A stretch of 51,873 nucleotides of DNA from Methylobacterium sp. (GCF_028290105.1 NZ_JAQGKL010000016.1:1-51873), one strand, 5' to 3'; shown: positions 34,361 through 43,468, counted from the stretch's first letter. Numbers and translations: made by a program. Notes: a model not told the origin generated them from the letters alone.

Positions 34361-35938
34361 ATGCCTCACCCCTTGCCGGCCTCCCCGCCAAAAGCCGTCC
34401 AGAAGCCGGCGCACACGCGGATGGTCCGGGTCTCGGCCTATTCGGTGGCCACGGTCCTGGCTCTCCTGATGACGACGGCGACGCTGCCGCCGCTCCTCGC
34501 CGATCAGTCGGACCGGGCGGTGATCAATGCGCCGATCAGCCTGCTGACGGCGCCGATCGCCGGGCAGATGACCGAGGTCTCCGCCACCATCGGGCAGCAT
34601 CTCGGCGCCGGTGCCCCGGTGGCGCGCATTCAGAACGCGCGGATCGACCGCACCACCCTGATCACCCTCGACGGCAAGGTCGACGAGTTGCGCGGCTCCC
34701 TGCTGGCCGCCCGCCAGAAGAAGGAATCGGATCAGGCCTACGTGACGGCCCTCGACGGCGAGATCCGCCGGCAGGTCGAGCAGACCGTGGCCAAGCTCGA
34801 CGGGGAGGTCGCGGAGGCCCGGGCCCGGGTCGCATCGGCGGATGCCGAGGGCCAATCCACCAAGGCGGTCGTGGACCGGCAACAGGCCATGGTCGACCGC
34901 AACACCGCGAGCCTCGATCTCCTGCGCCCGACCCAGCACAAGCTCGAGGCCGCCCGCTTCGACAAGGATGCCGAGACGGCCAAGCTGAACCAGAAGCTCG
35001 CCGAGCTCGGAGCGGTCAAGAAGAGCGTCTTCGTCGGCAACCAGTCCAACAGCCTGGCGGTGCTCACCCAGAAGCGGCGTGACCTCGCCTTCGACGCGCA
35101 GCGCCTCGCCATCGAGGAAGTGCAGCTCACCGCCAGCCTGAAGGCGCAGGAAACCCTGCTCGCGGCGGAGAGCAAGCGCCTCGACAGCCTCGCCGACGCG
35201 GAGATGCGGGCGATGAACGGCGGCGTCGTTCTGGGCCTCGGCGTCGCAGAGGGACGCCACGTCAATCCCGGCGACTCCGTGGCCACGCTGGTGGATTGCG
35301 AGCAGGCCTTCGCGGTCGGGATCTTCTCCTATCGGCAGGCGCAGGAGCTCGAGGTCGGAACCCCCGTGCGGATCTCCGCCACCGGCAGCACCATCCCACA
35401 GCGCGGCTGGGTCAGCGAAATCCTGCCCAAGACCAGCGACAAGACCGACCAGCAATACGCGGTCCCGTTCCCGCAGACGGAGCGGCGCGAGATGTACGTG
35501 CTCGTCAGCCTCGACCGCGACTCGGTGCCGGAATCGGCCAATTCCGCCGCGCCCGCGCAGGCCTCGCGTCGCACCACGCCCTGCTCGGTCGGCCAGTGGG
35601 TCACGATCACGCGGGAGAACGGCTGGGTTCCCTCGGCCTCGGTCGCCTGGAAGGCGATGGCGGCGGGCTTCAGCGGCCCCGAGGCCAAGGCGGCCTGGAG
35701 CGTCCTCGCCTCCACCGCCAGCGGCACGGCCACGAAAGCCTCCGATCTCGTCAGCCGCGGCGTGCATTCGCCGGAGGTGAAGGAGACCTGGGCTTCCGTC
35801 GCGAGCGGCTTCACCCAGGCGGCGGGTGCCGTCTCGACGGGGGTCCGCGATCTGGTCGCCCGGGTTTCGGGCCGCCGTGAGAACGATCCGGCGGACCGGG
35901 CCGAGCGGCGCCAGCACGCCGCCGAGAACACGCATTGA
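34361..35938 (+). CDS. HlyD-like membrane-fusion protein of a polysaccharide operon
   Basis: This encodes 525 residues. I chose ATG 34361, with GGAGAG upstream. One membrane helix lies at about 24-45, then a biotinyl-lipoyl-like segment (APIAGQMTEVSATIGQHLGAG), a long coiled coil (about 95-270), a second barrel half (NGGVVLGLGVAEGRHVNPGD) and an Ala/Ser-rich helical tail. This is the layout of Alg44/BgsB-type periplasmic partners of GT2 synthases. The next gene starts inside its stop codon, so the operon is translationally coupled. Confidence 0.85.
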   Translation: MPHPLPASPPKAVQKPAHTRMVRVSAYSVATVLALLMTTATLPPLLADQSDRAVINAPISLLTAPIAGQMTEVSATIGQHLGAGAPVARIQNARIDRTTLITLDGKVDELRGSLLAARQKKESDQAYVTALDGEIRRQVEQTVAKLDGEVAEARARVASADAEGQSTKAVVDRQQAMVDRNTASLDLLRPTQHKLEAARFDKDAETAKLNQKLAELGAVKKSVFVGNQSNSLAVLTQKRRDLAFDAQRLAIEEVQLTASLKAQETLLAAESKRLDSLADAEMRAMNGGVVLGLGVAEGRHVNPGDSVATLVDCEQAFAVGIFSYRQAQELEVGTPVRISATGSTIPQRGWVSEILPKTSDKTDQQYAVPFPQTERREMYVLVSLDRDSVPESANSAAPAQASRRTTPCSVGQWVTITRENGWVPSASVAWKAMAAGFSGPEAKAAWSVLASTASGTATKASDLVSRGVHSPEVKETWASVASGFTQAAGAVSTGVRDLVARVSGRRENDPADRAERRQHAAENTH

Positions 35939-37230
35939 TCCCGACCGCCGCACGGGCCGGGCGCCCGTCCTGCGCGGCGCTCGTCGTCGCGCCGATGCTC
36001 TTGGCCACCCTGATGGTATCGCCGCTGAGCGCGAAACCGGCGCCGCCCGAAGCGGCGCGGGGAGCCTCGCCCCTCGCGCAGACCCTGTGCCGGTCCCTGT
36101 CCGACGCGGTGGATGCGGCGGAGCCGGGGCCGGTCTTCGTGGCGAGCTACCGTCCGGGACCCGACGAGACCGAGGTGCCCGCGCCTCTGCGAACGTCCGC
36201 CTTCACCTACGACAATGCCCTGGCGGCGATCGCACTCACCGCCTGCGGCGAGGTGGATCGCGCCCGGCGCATCGGCGACGCGCTGCTCGCCGCCCTGGCG
36301 CGGGACCGTACCTTCTCGGATGGGCGTGTCCGTAACGCCTATCGCGCCGGCCCAGTCGGTGCCGGCCCCCTCGCCCTGCCGGGCTGGTGGGACGCCAAGC
36401 AGAAGCTCTGGGCCGAGGATGCCTATCAGGACGGCACCGCGACGGGGAACGTCGCATGGGCCGCTCTCGCTCTCCTCAACCTCGACGCCGCGGCGCCGCA
36501 GGGCGGCTACCGTGCCGGTGCCCGGCGGATGCTGGCCTGGATCGATGGCCAGGCCAGCGATCAGCGTGAACCCCAAGGCTATTCCGGCGGTGTCGACGGC
36601 TTCGATCCGAGCCAGACGCGGCTGACGTGGAAATCCACCGAGCACAACCTCGATGTCCATGCGGTGGCCGCCTGGCTTCACCGCCTCGACGGCAAGCCGG
36701 ACGTAGCCCGGATCGCCGCCACGGCACGCGGCTTCCTCGATGCCGTCTATGCGCCCGATTCTGGCGTGTTTCGCCTCGGCACGAACCCGGCGGGCCAGCT
36801 CCAGCCCACGACCCATATCGCCCTCGACACGCAGCTCTGGCCGCTGATCGGGGTGGTGGATGCACCCGAATCCTGGCGCCGAGCCCTCGACTTCGCCGAG
36901 CGCAATCTCGCGACCCGGGGGGGCTTCGACTTCAACGAGGACCGTGACGGCCTCTGGGTCGAGGGTACGGCCCAGGCCGCCCTCACCCTGCGCGCCCTGG
37001 GGCGCGGCGCCGATGCCGAGCGCCTTCTGACCACCCTCGGGCGTCAGGTCTCGCCCTCCGGCTTCCTGTTCGCCACCGATGTCGAGCGCCTGACCACCGG
37101 CATCGCCATCGGCCCGGCGAGCGTGGAGCCCGACTTCTACTATTTCCGCCGGCCTCATCTCGGCGCCACCGCCTGGGGCGTCCTCGCGGCCAGGGGCTGG
37201 AATCCGTTCACCGGGCGGAGCGTGGAGTAA
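35935..37230 (+). CDS. exported six-hairpin glycosidase-like protein
   Basis: This encodes 431 residues from TTG 35935, overlapping the previous stop. A signal peptide (about 1-33) is followed by repeated helical hairpins with aromatic and acidic motifs: FTYDNALAAIAL, WKSTEHNLDVHAVAAWLH and EDRDGLWVEGTAQAALTLR. This is the pattern of (alpha/alpha)6-toroid glycosidases and lyases. A periplasmic enzyme that trims or releases the nascent glycan is the simplest role. The exact family and catalytic acids are not certain. Confidence 0.7.
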   Translation: MIPTAARAGRPSCAALVVAPMLLATLMVSPLSAKPAPPEAARGASPLAQTLCRSLSDAVDAAEPGPVFVASYRPGPDETEVPAPLRTSAFTYDNALAAIALTACGEVDRARRIGDALLAALARDRTFSDGRVRNAYRAGPVGAGPLALPGWWDAKQKLWAEDAYQDGTATGNVAWAALALLNLDAAAPQGGYRAGARRMLAWIDGQASDQREPQGYSGGVDGFDPSQTRLTWKSTEHNLDVHAVAAWLHRLDGKPDVARIAATARGFLDAVYAPDSGVFRLGTNPAGQLQPTTHIALDTQLWPLIGVVDAPESWRRALDFAERNLATRGGFDFNEDRDGLWVEGTAQAALTLRALGRGADAERLLTTLGRQVSPSGFLFATDVERLTTGIAIGPASVEPDFYYFRRPHLGATAWGVLAARGWNPFTGRSVE

Positions 37231-37238
37231 CCCCGACC

Positions 37239-39209
37239 ATGTTCGAAGCACCCCAGGACGTCTTTGCCGTCCTCACCATCGATCTGGGCATCCTGATCGG
37301 TCTCCTGGTGATGGCCGGCCTGCTCGATCGCACGCGTGCGGCCGACCGCATCCTGTTCGGGCTGACCACGGCCGTGTTCATCCTCTGCTACGCCGCCTGG
37401 CGCTGGCACGACACCCTGCCGCGCCTGGAGCCGGGGCTCGACAAGCTCTGGCCCTACCTGTTCTTCGCCTTCGAGATGGTGGCGATCGTCTACACGCTGA
37501 TGTCCATCGTCATCCTGTTCCGCTTTAAGGACCGCTCGGCGGAAGCCGACCGCGAGGAGGCGCGGCTGACGGCGAGCGGCGCCTGGCCCGCCGTCGACAT
37601 CTTCATCTGCACCTACAACGAACCCCTCGACGTGGTGGAGAAGTCGATCATCCCGGCGCTGGCGGTGGATTACCCGAACGCCACCGTCTGGGTCTGCGAC
37701 GACACCCGCCGCGACTGGCTGCGCGCCTATTGCGAGGAGGTCGGGGCGAATTACGTGACGCGGCCCGACAACGCGGGCGCCAAGGCGGGCAACCTCAACA
37801 ACGCGCTCCAGCACACGGCGCGCATCACCAACGCGCCGATCATCCTGGTGCTCGACGCGGATTTCGCGGTGGCGCCCAACATCCTGCGCCGGGCCGTCGG
37901 GCTCTTCCACGACGCCCGGGCCGCCGTGGTCCAGACGCCGCAGTTCTTCTTCAACGCCGATCCGATCCAGCACAACCTGATGGCCTCCGAGGCCTGGGTC
38001 GACGACCAGCGCATCTTCTTCGACGTGTTCCAGCCCGCCAAGGACGCCTGGGGCTGCGCCTTCTGCGTCGGCACCTCGTTCCTGGTCCGGCGCGACCGCG
38101 TCGTGGAGATGGGCGGATTCCCGCACGACGCCATCTGCGAGGACATCAACCTGACCTACTCGCTGATGCGCCACGGCTATCGGACGCATTGGCTGAACGA
38201 GCGCCTCAGCGCCGGCCTCTCGGCGGAGGGCCTGCCGGAATACATCACCCAGCGTACCCGCTGGTGCCTCGGCACCATGCAGGTCGCCCTGCTCAAGGCC
38301 GGGCCGTTCCGGGGCGGCGACTACACGCTAATGCAGCGGCTGCACTACCTGCACGGCGTGCTGAACTGGCTGTGCAAGCCGTTCATCGTGCTCATGCTGG
38401 TGGCGCCGTCGATCTACTGGTTCTTCGACATGCCGGCCTTCTTCGCCGACTACCTCTCGTTCCTGCGCTACGGCCTGCCCGCGCTGTTCGCGCTCTGGAC
38501 CTATAGCGGCTGGGTCTCGGGCCGGCGCACGCTGCCGCTGTTCATGGAGGTGACGCACATCATGACGGCGCTCGCCATCAGCCTCACCCTGGTCTCGGCG
38601 GCGATCCGTCCGTTCGGGCGCCCCTTCAAGGTCACCGACAAGGGCGGCGACCGCTCGATCTCGATGGTGCGCTGGCGCATGGCCGCGGGCTTCGGCGCGA
38701 TCTGCCTGCTCTCGGCCGGTGCCATCGTCTGGTCCTTCGTGTCGCCGTCCGGCGCCACCGAGATCTCGCCCATCGACTACTTCAACCTGATCTGGGCCGG
38801 GGTCGCGATGCTGTTCAGCTTCGTCGCCTTCCTCGTCTGCTTCGAGCGGCCACGGGGGCCGGAGGAGTTCCGGATCGAGGAGCCGGTGCGGGTCCGGTCC
38901 GGCGGCGTCGCCTATGACGGGGTTCTCGCCCGCCTCGGCATGGAGACGGCCCAGCTGCGGTTGGCGGCGCCCGGCGCGTTCGTCCCCGGGGACGCGCTGG
39001 AGGTTTTGATCGAGCCGACCGGCTGGGTGCCGGCCCGCTTCACGGCGGCGGAGGCGGGAACCTGCGTGGTCGCCCTCGCGCCGACCCCCCTGCAGCGGCG
39101 GACCCTGATCCTGCGCCTGTTCACCCAGGCGGTGGACCCCATCGCCCGCACCGCCAGCCTGCGCCTGGCTTTGCGCGGCCTCCTCGCCCGCTGCTTCCAG
39201 GCCGCGTGA
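37239..39209 (+). CDS. cellulose-synthase-like family 2 glycosyltransferase with degenerate PilZ-like tail
   Basis: This encodes 656 residues. Two N-terminal membrane helices precede a processive GT2 domain with FICTYNEP (about 120), DAD (about 205), CED (about 300) and QRTRW (about 338), the D, DxD, ED, Q(Q/R)xRW set of beta-glycan synthases. More helices follow, then a C-terminal beta domain from about 540. That domain has a charged RPRGPEEFRIEEPVRVR start like PilZ but no (D/N)xSxxG. Rhizobial BgsA, which makes mixed-linkage beta-glucan under c-di-GMP control, has a similar plan and partner. The product here is not known. Confidence 0.88.
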   Translation: MFEAPQDVFAVLTIDLGILIGLLVMAGLLDRTRAADRILFGLTTAVFILCYAAWRWHDTLPRLEPGLDKLWPYLFFAFEMVAIVYTLMSIVILFRFKDRSAEADREEARLTASGAWPAVDIFICTYNEPLDVVEKSIIPALAVDYPNATVWVCDDTRRDWLRAYCEEVGANYVTRPDNAGAKAGNLNNALQHTARITNAPIILVLDADFAVAPNILRRAVGLFHDARAAVVQTPQFFFNADPIQHNLMASEAWVDDQRIFFDVFQPAKDAWGCAFCVGTSFLVRRDRVVEMGGFPHDAICEDINLTYSLMRHGYRTHWLNERLSAGLSAEGLPEYITQRTRWCLGTMQVALLKAGPFRGGDYTLMQRLHYLHGVLNWLCKPFIVLMLVAPSIYWFFDMPAFFADYLSFLRYGLPALFALWTYSGWVSGRRTLPLFMEVTHIMTALAISLTLVSAAIRPFGRPFKVTDKGGDRSISMVRWRMAAGFGAICLLSAGAIVWSFVSPSGATEISPIDYFNLIWAGVAMLFSFVAFLVCFERPRGPEEFRIEEPVRVRSGGVAYDGVLARLGMETAQLRLAAPGAFVPGDALEVLIEPTGWVPARFTAAEAGTCVVALAPTPLQRRTLILRLFTQAVDPIARTASLRLALRGLLARCFQAA

Positions 39210-39222
39210 TGCGCCGGCCCGA

Positions 39223-39795
39223 CTACGGTTTGGCGGGGCCCGGCGCGCGGCGCGCGAGAGCGTAGGCGAGGTCCGCGATCTCGGCGGCGGACAATTCGCC
39301 CGCCACCTCGTTCATCTGCGGGTCGAACCCCGCACGCTCGCTGGTCTTGTAGGCGCTCAGCGTGCGGCCGAGGTACTCCTCCCGCTGGCCGGCGATGCGG
39401 GGAATGCCCTTGTCGCCGCCGAGGTCGCGCCCGTGGCAGGAGGCACAGCGATGTTTGCCGATGGCGGCCTCGGCGCGGGCCATCCGCGCCGGCTCGCCGG
39501 GCTCGCCCTCATAGGCGGGCGGCGGCAAGGCGACGATGGCGGCGGCATAGGCTTGCAGATCCTCGTCGCTCATCGGTTCCGCGAGCGCGTTCATGGGCTC
39601 GGCCTTGCGCTGCCCCTCCCGGAACATGAAGAGCTGGTTGGTGACATAGACCGCCGGCATGCCGCCGAGGGACGGCACCCCCTCCGATTGCGAGGTGCCG
39701 GCCCCATGGCATCCGGTGCAGGCCTCGATGGAGGGCGCGGCGGTCGCCCCGGCGGCGAGCGTCACGGCGAAGGCGGCAACGAGGAAAAGGCGCAT
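39223..39795 (-). CDS. di-heme c4-type cytochrome
   Basis: This encodes 190 residues. It has a signal peptide (RLFLVAAFAVTLAAG), a first heme site CTGCH (26-30) and a second CASCH (117-121), with Met ligands likely in the MNALAEPM and PQMNEV regions. It is the only c-type cytochrome seen in the window and lies 100 bases downstream of the sorbosone-dehydrogenase-like gene on the same strand. The natural reading is that it accepts electrons from that enzyme. Confidence 0.9.
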   Translation of the reverse strand: MRLFLVAAFAVTLAAGATAAPSIEACTGCHGAGTSQSEGVPSLGGMPAVYVTNQLFMFREGQRKAEPMNALAEPMSDEDLQAYAAAIVALPPPAYEGEPGEPARMARAEAAIGKHRCASCHGRDLGGDKGIPRIAGQREEYLGRTLSAYKTSERAGFDPQMNEVAGELSAAEIADLAYALARRAPGPAKP

Positions 39796-39895
39796 CGAGC
39801 GGGACCTGCTGGGCTTCGGGCATCCCGACGCCCTGCATGGGCCGGACACCCCTGGAAGGCGCGGGTCGCGCGTGCCGACGCGACCCGCCGGGCGG

Positions 39896-41161
39896 CTACT
39901 TCGACGCGTGCTTGGCGTGAGCGTCGTAGCTGACGCGGTAGATGGCGCCGTTGAGGTCGTCGGAGACCAACAGCGTGCCGTCGCCCGCGACCTGGACGTC
40001 GACGGGCCGGCCGATCAGCTCGTTGTTCTCGAGAAAACCCGTCAGGAACGGCTCGACCGAGACGACCTTGCCGCTGTCGTCGAGCTTGGCGAAGACGACC
40101 TGTGCCCCCGACTTCTTCGTCCGGTTCCAGGAGCCGTGCTGCGCGATGAAGATGCCGTTGCGGTAGGCCTCGGGAAACTGAGCGCCCGTGGAGAACCGCA
40201 TCCCGAGCGAGGCCGTATGCGCGCCCAGGAGCGTCACGGGTGCGGTGAACTCCTCGCAGGAATGACCCCAGCCATATTCAGGGTCGGTGAAATTGCCCTG
40301 GTGGCAATAGGGGAAGCCGAAATGCTGCTTGCCGGGCTCCGCCAGCACGTTCAGTTCGTCGTTGGGCAGGTCTTCGGAGATCCAGTCGCGCCCGTTGTCG
40401 GTGAACCAAAGCTGGCGGGTCTTCGGGTTCCAGTCGAAGCCGACGGTGTTGCGCACGCCCCGGGCGATCACCTCGACGTTCTTGCCATCGAGATCCATCC
40501 GACGGATCTGCGCATGCGTGTCCGGGGGAATCAGGGAATTGCCGGGCGCGCCGACCGGCACGTAGAGCTTGCCGTCGGGACCGACCTTGATGAATTTCCA
40601 GCCGTGCGCCTCGTCCTTCGGCAGGTCCTCGTAGACCGTCACGGGCGCGGGCGGGTGATCGAGGTTCGCCTCGATCTCGGGCATCTTCGAGATCTTGGAG
40701 ACCTCGGCGATGTAGAGAGTGCCATCGTGGAAGGCGACGCCGTTGGGGCGATGCAGGCCCTTGGCGACGATCTTCACCTCGCGTTTTCCGTCACGCTCGG
40801 TGACGGCGTAGACGCGGCCGGCGATTCGGCTGCCGACGAACAGCGTGCCCTTGTCGCCGAGCTGCATCGATCGCCCATTGGCGAGGCCGGAGGCGTAGAC
40901 CTCGAGCTTGAAGCCGTCCGGCAGATGGAGCTTGTCCAGCGGCAGCTTGTCGGGAGGCGTCGCCGTGATCGGCATCGTCATCGACTTCAGGGCCAGCACC
41001 GCATCGCTGTCGGTCTCCGGCCGGTCGACGTTGTTGGTCACCACCGGCGGGTCACCGGGCTTCTGCTGGGGGACGGGCTTTGCCCAGGCGCTGCCCGCGA
41101 AAGCCAGGACGGCGGCCACGGACACGAGGGTACGCATGCGGAAACGGGGGTTCCGGCTCAT
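39896..41161 (-). CDS. exported sorbosone dehydrogenase-like protein
   Basis: This encodes 421 residues. The leader (RTLVSVAAVLAFAGSAWA) is a Sec-type signal. The beta-propeller matches the glucose/sorbosone dehydrogenase family: LPDGFKLEVYASGLANGRSM, GLHRPNGVAFHDGTLYIAE, GVRNTVGFDWNP and [16 protein letters not shown]. Two cysteines (FPYCHQG, HSCEEF) may form a disulfide. Members use PQQ to oxidise sugars or aldehydes; the cytochrome downstream would take the electrons. It is a paralogue of 27309-28655. Confidence 0.88.
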   Translation of the reverse strand: MSRNPRFRMRTLVSVAAVLAFAGSAWAKPVPQQKPGDPPVVTNNVDRPETDSDAVLALKSMTMPITATPPDKLPLDKLHLPDGFKLEVYASGLANGRSMQLGDKGTLFVGSRIAGRVYAVTERDGKREVKIVAKGLHRPNGVAFHDGTLYIAEVSKISKMPEIEANLDHPPAPVTVYEDLPKDEAHGWKFIKVGPDGKLYVPVGAPGNSLIPPDTHAQIRRMDLDGKNVEVIARGVRNTVGFDWNPKTRQLWFTDNGRDWISEDLPNDELNVLAEPGKQHFGFPYCHQGNFTDPEYGWGHSCEEFTAPVTLLGAHTASLGMRFSTGAQFPEAYRNGIFIAQHGSWNRTKKSGAQVVFAKLDDSGKVVSVEPFLTGFLENNELIGRPVDVQVAGDGTLLVSDDLNGAIYRVSYDAHAKHASK

Positions 41162-41230
41162 CAGACATTCCTCCCTGCCGGCGCTTTGCGCGGCGGCGAC
41201 GGTCCTTATGATTCGGCGTGGACCTATCTC

Positions 41231-41240
41231 TGGTATACCT
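41231..41240. promoter_or_regulatory. GGTATACC palindrome in the divergent promoter region
   Basis: TGGTATACCT lies between the sorbosone-dehydrogenase-like gene (minus) and the alpha/beta hydrolase (plus), with a perfect 8-bp core. GntR-family regulators often bind TGGTNNNACCA-like or GTATAC sites. The remaining 235-base gap shows no gene. Confidence 0.35.
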
Positions 41241-41396
41241 AATTTCTGCGCGGAAGCAGAGTGCCGGGTCAGCCCGGCGAACCAGGGTCCGGGCCGCAGC
41301 CGCGATCGCGAGAAAGGCCGGTCCCGCGCTGTTGCTCGCGACCCGGCGAGGTGGTCCAACCCGTGACCCGCGATGTTCCGCGGGTGGGAGACAACG

Positions 41397-42503
41397 ATGC
41401 AAAGAACATCGACGAAGCGCCACATGACGAAACGCCAAGTTCTCGGCAGCCTCGCCGCCCTCGGCGCGGCCGCGACATATCCGGCGATGATGGGCGGAGC
41501 CGTCCGCTCGGCCGAAGCGAGCTCGCCGGAGCCGATCCTGATGGAGAGCTTCCGGGTTCCGACGCACGACCCGGACATCACGCTCTACGTCCGCAACAAG
41601 CGCGCCGCCGGCATGCGCGCCTTCCCGGCCGAGAAGATCCTGCTCTACGTGCACGGGGCGACCTATCCGGCCTCGACCTCGTTCGATCTGCCCCTGAACG
41701 GGCTCTCGATGATGGATGACCTCGCGCGACAGGGCTACGACGTCTACCTCGTGGACCTGCCGGGCTACGGCTTCTCGGATCGCCCGGCGCAGATGCGCCA
41801 GCCGGCCGGCGACAACCCACCGTTCATGCGCACCCCGGATGCCGCCCGCTCCGTCGGTCAGGCGGTCGACGCGATCCTGAAGCGCCGCGGCGTCGACAAG
41901 CTCAACCTGATGGGCTGGTCCTGGGGGACCTCGACGATGGGCCTCTACACCACGCAGAACAACGAAAAGGTGAACCGCCTGGTGCTCTATGCGCCGCAAT
42001 GGCTCGCCAAGGCGCCGCCGAACCTCGGTAACACCGGCCCGCTCGGCGCCTATCGCAGCGTGTCGCGGGACAGCGCCCGGGAGCGCTGGCTCAAGGGTGT
42101 GCCGGAGGACAAGAAGGCCGGTCTCATTCCGCCCGGCTGGTTCGAGCAATGGGCCGAGGCGACCTGGCTGACCGACGCGGCCGGTGCCGCCCAGACGCCG
42201 CCGGTTCTGCGCGCGCCCAACGGGATCATCGCCGATTCCCTGGAGTTCTGGCAGGCCGGCAAGCCCCTCTACGATCCTGGCCTCATCCGCGTGCCGACCC
42301 TGGTGATCCATGCGGAATGGGACGCCGACCTGCCGAGCTACCAGGCGCAGGAGTATTTCACCAAGCTGACGGCCGCGCCCTACAAGCGGTTCATCGAGCT
42401 TGGCGAGGGCACCCACACGGTGATGATGGAGAAGAACCGCATGCAGTTCTTCCGAGAGGTCTCCGCCTTCCTGAACGAGCGAGATCCACTCGCGCTCAAC
42501 TAG
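41397..42503 (+). CDS. exported alpha/beta hydrolase
   Basis: This encodes 368 residues from ATG 41397 with GGGAGA upstream. The N-terminus (TKRQVLGSLAALGAAATYP) is a twin-arginine-like leader with Lys-Arg. The hydrolase core has the oxyanion HGATY (86-90), nucleophile S175 in GWSWGTS, and the catalytic His in EGTHTVMME. It resembles epoxide hydrolase or esterase-type enzymes; the substrate is unknown. A strong hairpin follows its stop by 8 bases. Confidence 0.88.
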   Translation: MQRTSTKRHMTKRQVLGSLAALGAAATYPAMMGGAVRSAEASSPEPILMESFRVPTHDPDITLYVRNKRAAGMRAFPAEKILLYVHGATYPASTSFDLPLNGLSMMDDLARQGYDVYLVDLPGYGFSDRPAQMRQPAGDNPPFMRTPDAARSVGQAVDAILKRRGVDKLNLMGWSWGTSTMGLYTTQNNEKVNRLVLYAPQWLAKAPPNLGNTGPLGAYRSVSRDSARERWLKGVPEDKKAGLIPPGWFEQWAEATWLTDAAGAAQTPPVLRAPNGIIADSLEFWQAGKPLYDPGLIRVPTLVIHAEWDADLPSYQAQEYFTKLTAAPYKRFIELGEGTHTVMMEKNRMQFFREVSAFLNERDPLALN

Positions 42504-42511
42504 CGTCCTGC

Positions 42512-42557
42512 GGCGACGGAGGGCAGCGGAGACGCTTCACCGCTGCCCTCCGTCGCC
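42512..42557 (+). terminator. 18-bp perfect hairpin after the alpha/beta hydrolase
   Basis: Bases 42512-42529 (starting GGCGACGGAGG) pair perfectly with 42540-42557 around a ten-base loop. There is no T-run, so termination would be of the GC-rich stem type. The position right after the stop supports a terminator. Confidence 0.6.
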
Positions 42558-42688
42558 AAGCGCCGGGCACGTCCTCGACCCCGGCGTGGCCGTCCGGGGC
42601 CGTGGACCGCGCCGCCGAACCGGGCATGCGCTCCGGCGCGTCCGACTGCGCAAGACTTCAGATTTTTCGTGACGACAAGGACCACACC

Positions 42689-43468
42689 ATGACCGCATCC
42701 CGACGCGACCTGCTCGCGTTCGCCGCCGTGGCCACCGCCGCCGGGCCCCGACCGGCGGCGGCGCAATCGACGCCGGAGCCGCTCTTCGCTCTCCCGAATA
42801 TCACCGTGCCCGTCGTCGGCGAGAGCCGAGTCTTTCCGGTCCGACGCATCTAGTGCATCGGGCGCAACTATGCGGCGCACGCCCGTGAGCGGGGGTCCGA
42901 TCCGGATCGTGAGGCCCCGTTCTTCTTCCAGAAGCCGACCGACGCGATCCAGAACGTCGCGATCGGCGCGGTTGCGGAGCATCCCTATCCGTCGCTGACG
43001 AAGAACTACCATCACGAGGTCGAACTGGTCGCCGCCCTGCGCTCGGGCGGCGTCGACATCCCGCCGGAGCACGCCCTCGATCACGTCTACGGCTACGCGC
43101 TGGGGCTCGATATGACCCGGCGCGATCTCCAGAACGGCATGGCGGCCGAGAAGAAGCCGTGGGAGATCGGAAAGAGCTTCGACCACGGCGCGGTGATCGG
43201 CCCCCTCACGACGGTCGCCAAGGTCGGACACCTCCGGAAGGGTGCCATCTCGCTCTCGGTCAACGGCGTGCTGCGACAGAACTCCGACCTCGACAAGATG
43301 ATCTGGAGTGTGGCCGAACAGATCTCGAAACTGTCGCAAGCCTTCGCGCTGAAGGCGGGCGATCTCATCTATTCGGGAACGCCGGAGAATGTCGGCCCGG
43401 TGGTCAGGGGCGACGTTCTGCTCGGCCGGATCGAGGGCCTGCCCGACCTGTCGATCCGCATCGTCTGA
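42689..43468 (+). pseudogene. fumarylacetoacetate hydrolase family gene with twin-arginine leader, interrupted by one in-frame TAG
   Basis: The frame begins with a twin-arginine leader (SRRDLLAFAAVATAAG) and runs to PVRRI, then TAG at 42851-42853 (codon 55). It continues in the same frame with CIGRNYAAHARE to TGA 43466-43468. The family normally has Tyr in RRIYCxGRNY, so a single base change of a Tyr codon explains the stop. Metal-site elements survive downstream (YHHEVELV, GLDMTRRDLQ, SGTPENVGPV). The rest is intact, which suggests a very recent nonsense mutation, a sequencing error or read-through. FAH proteins cleave C-C bonds in diketo acids. Confidence 0.88.

Noticed and set aside
35329..37251. 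640-codon minus-strand open frame
   Set aside because: Opposite the membrane-fusion and six-hairpin genes; composition is that of a GC shadow.
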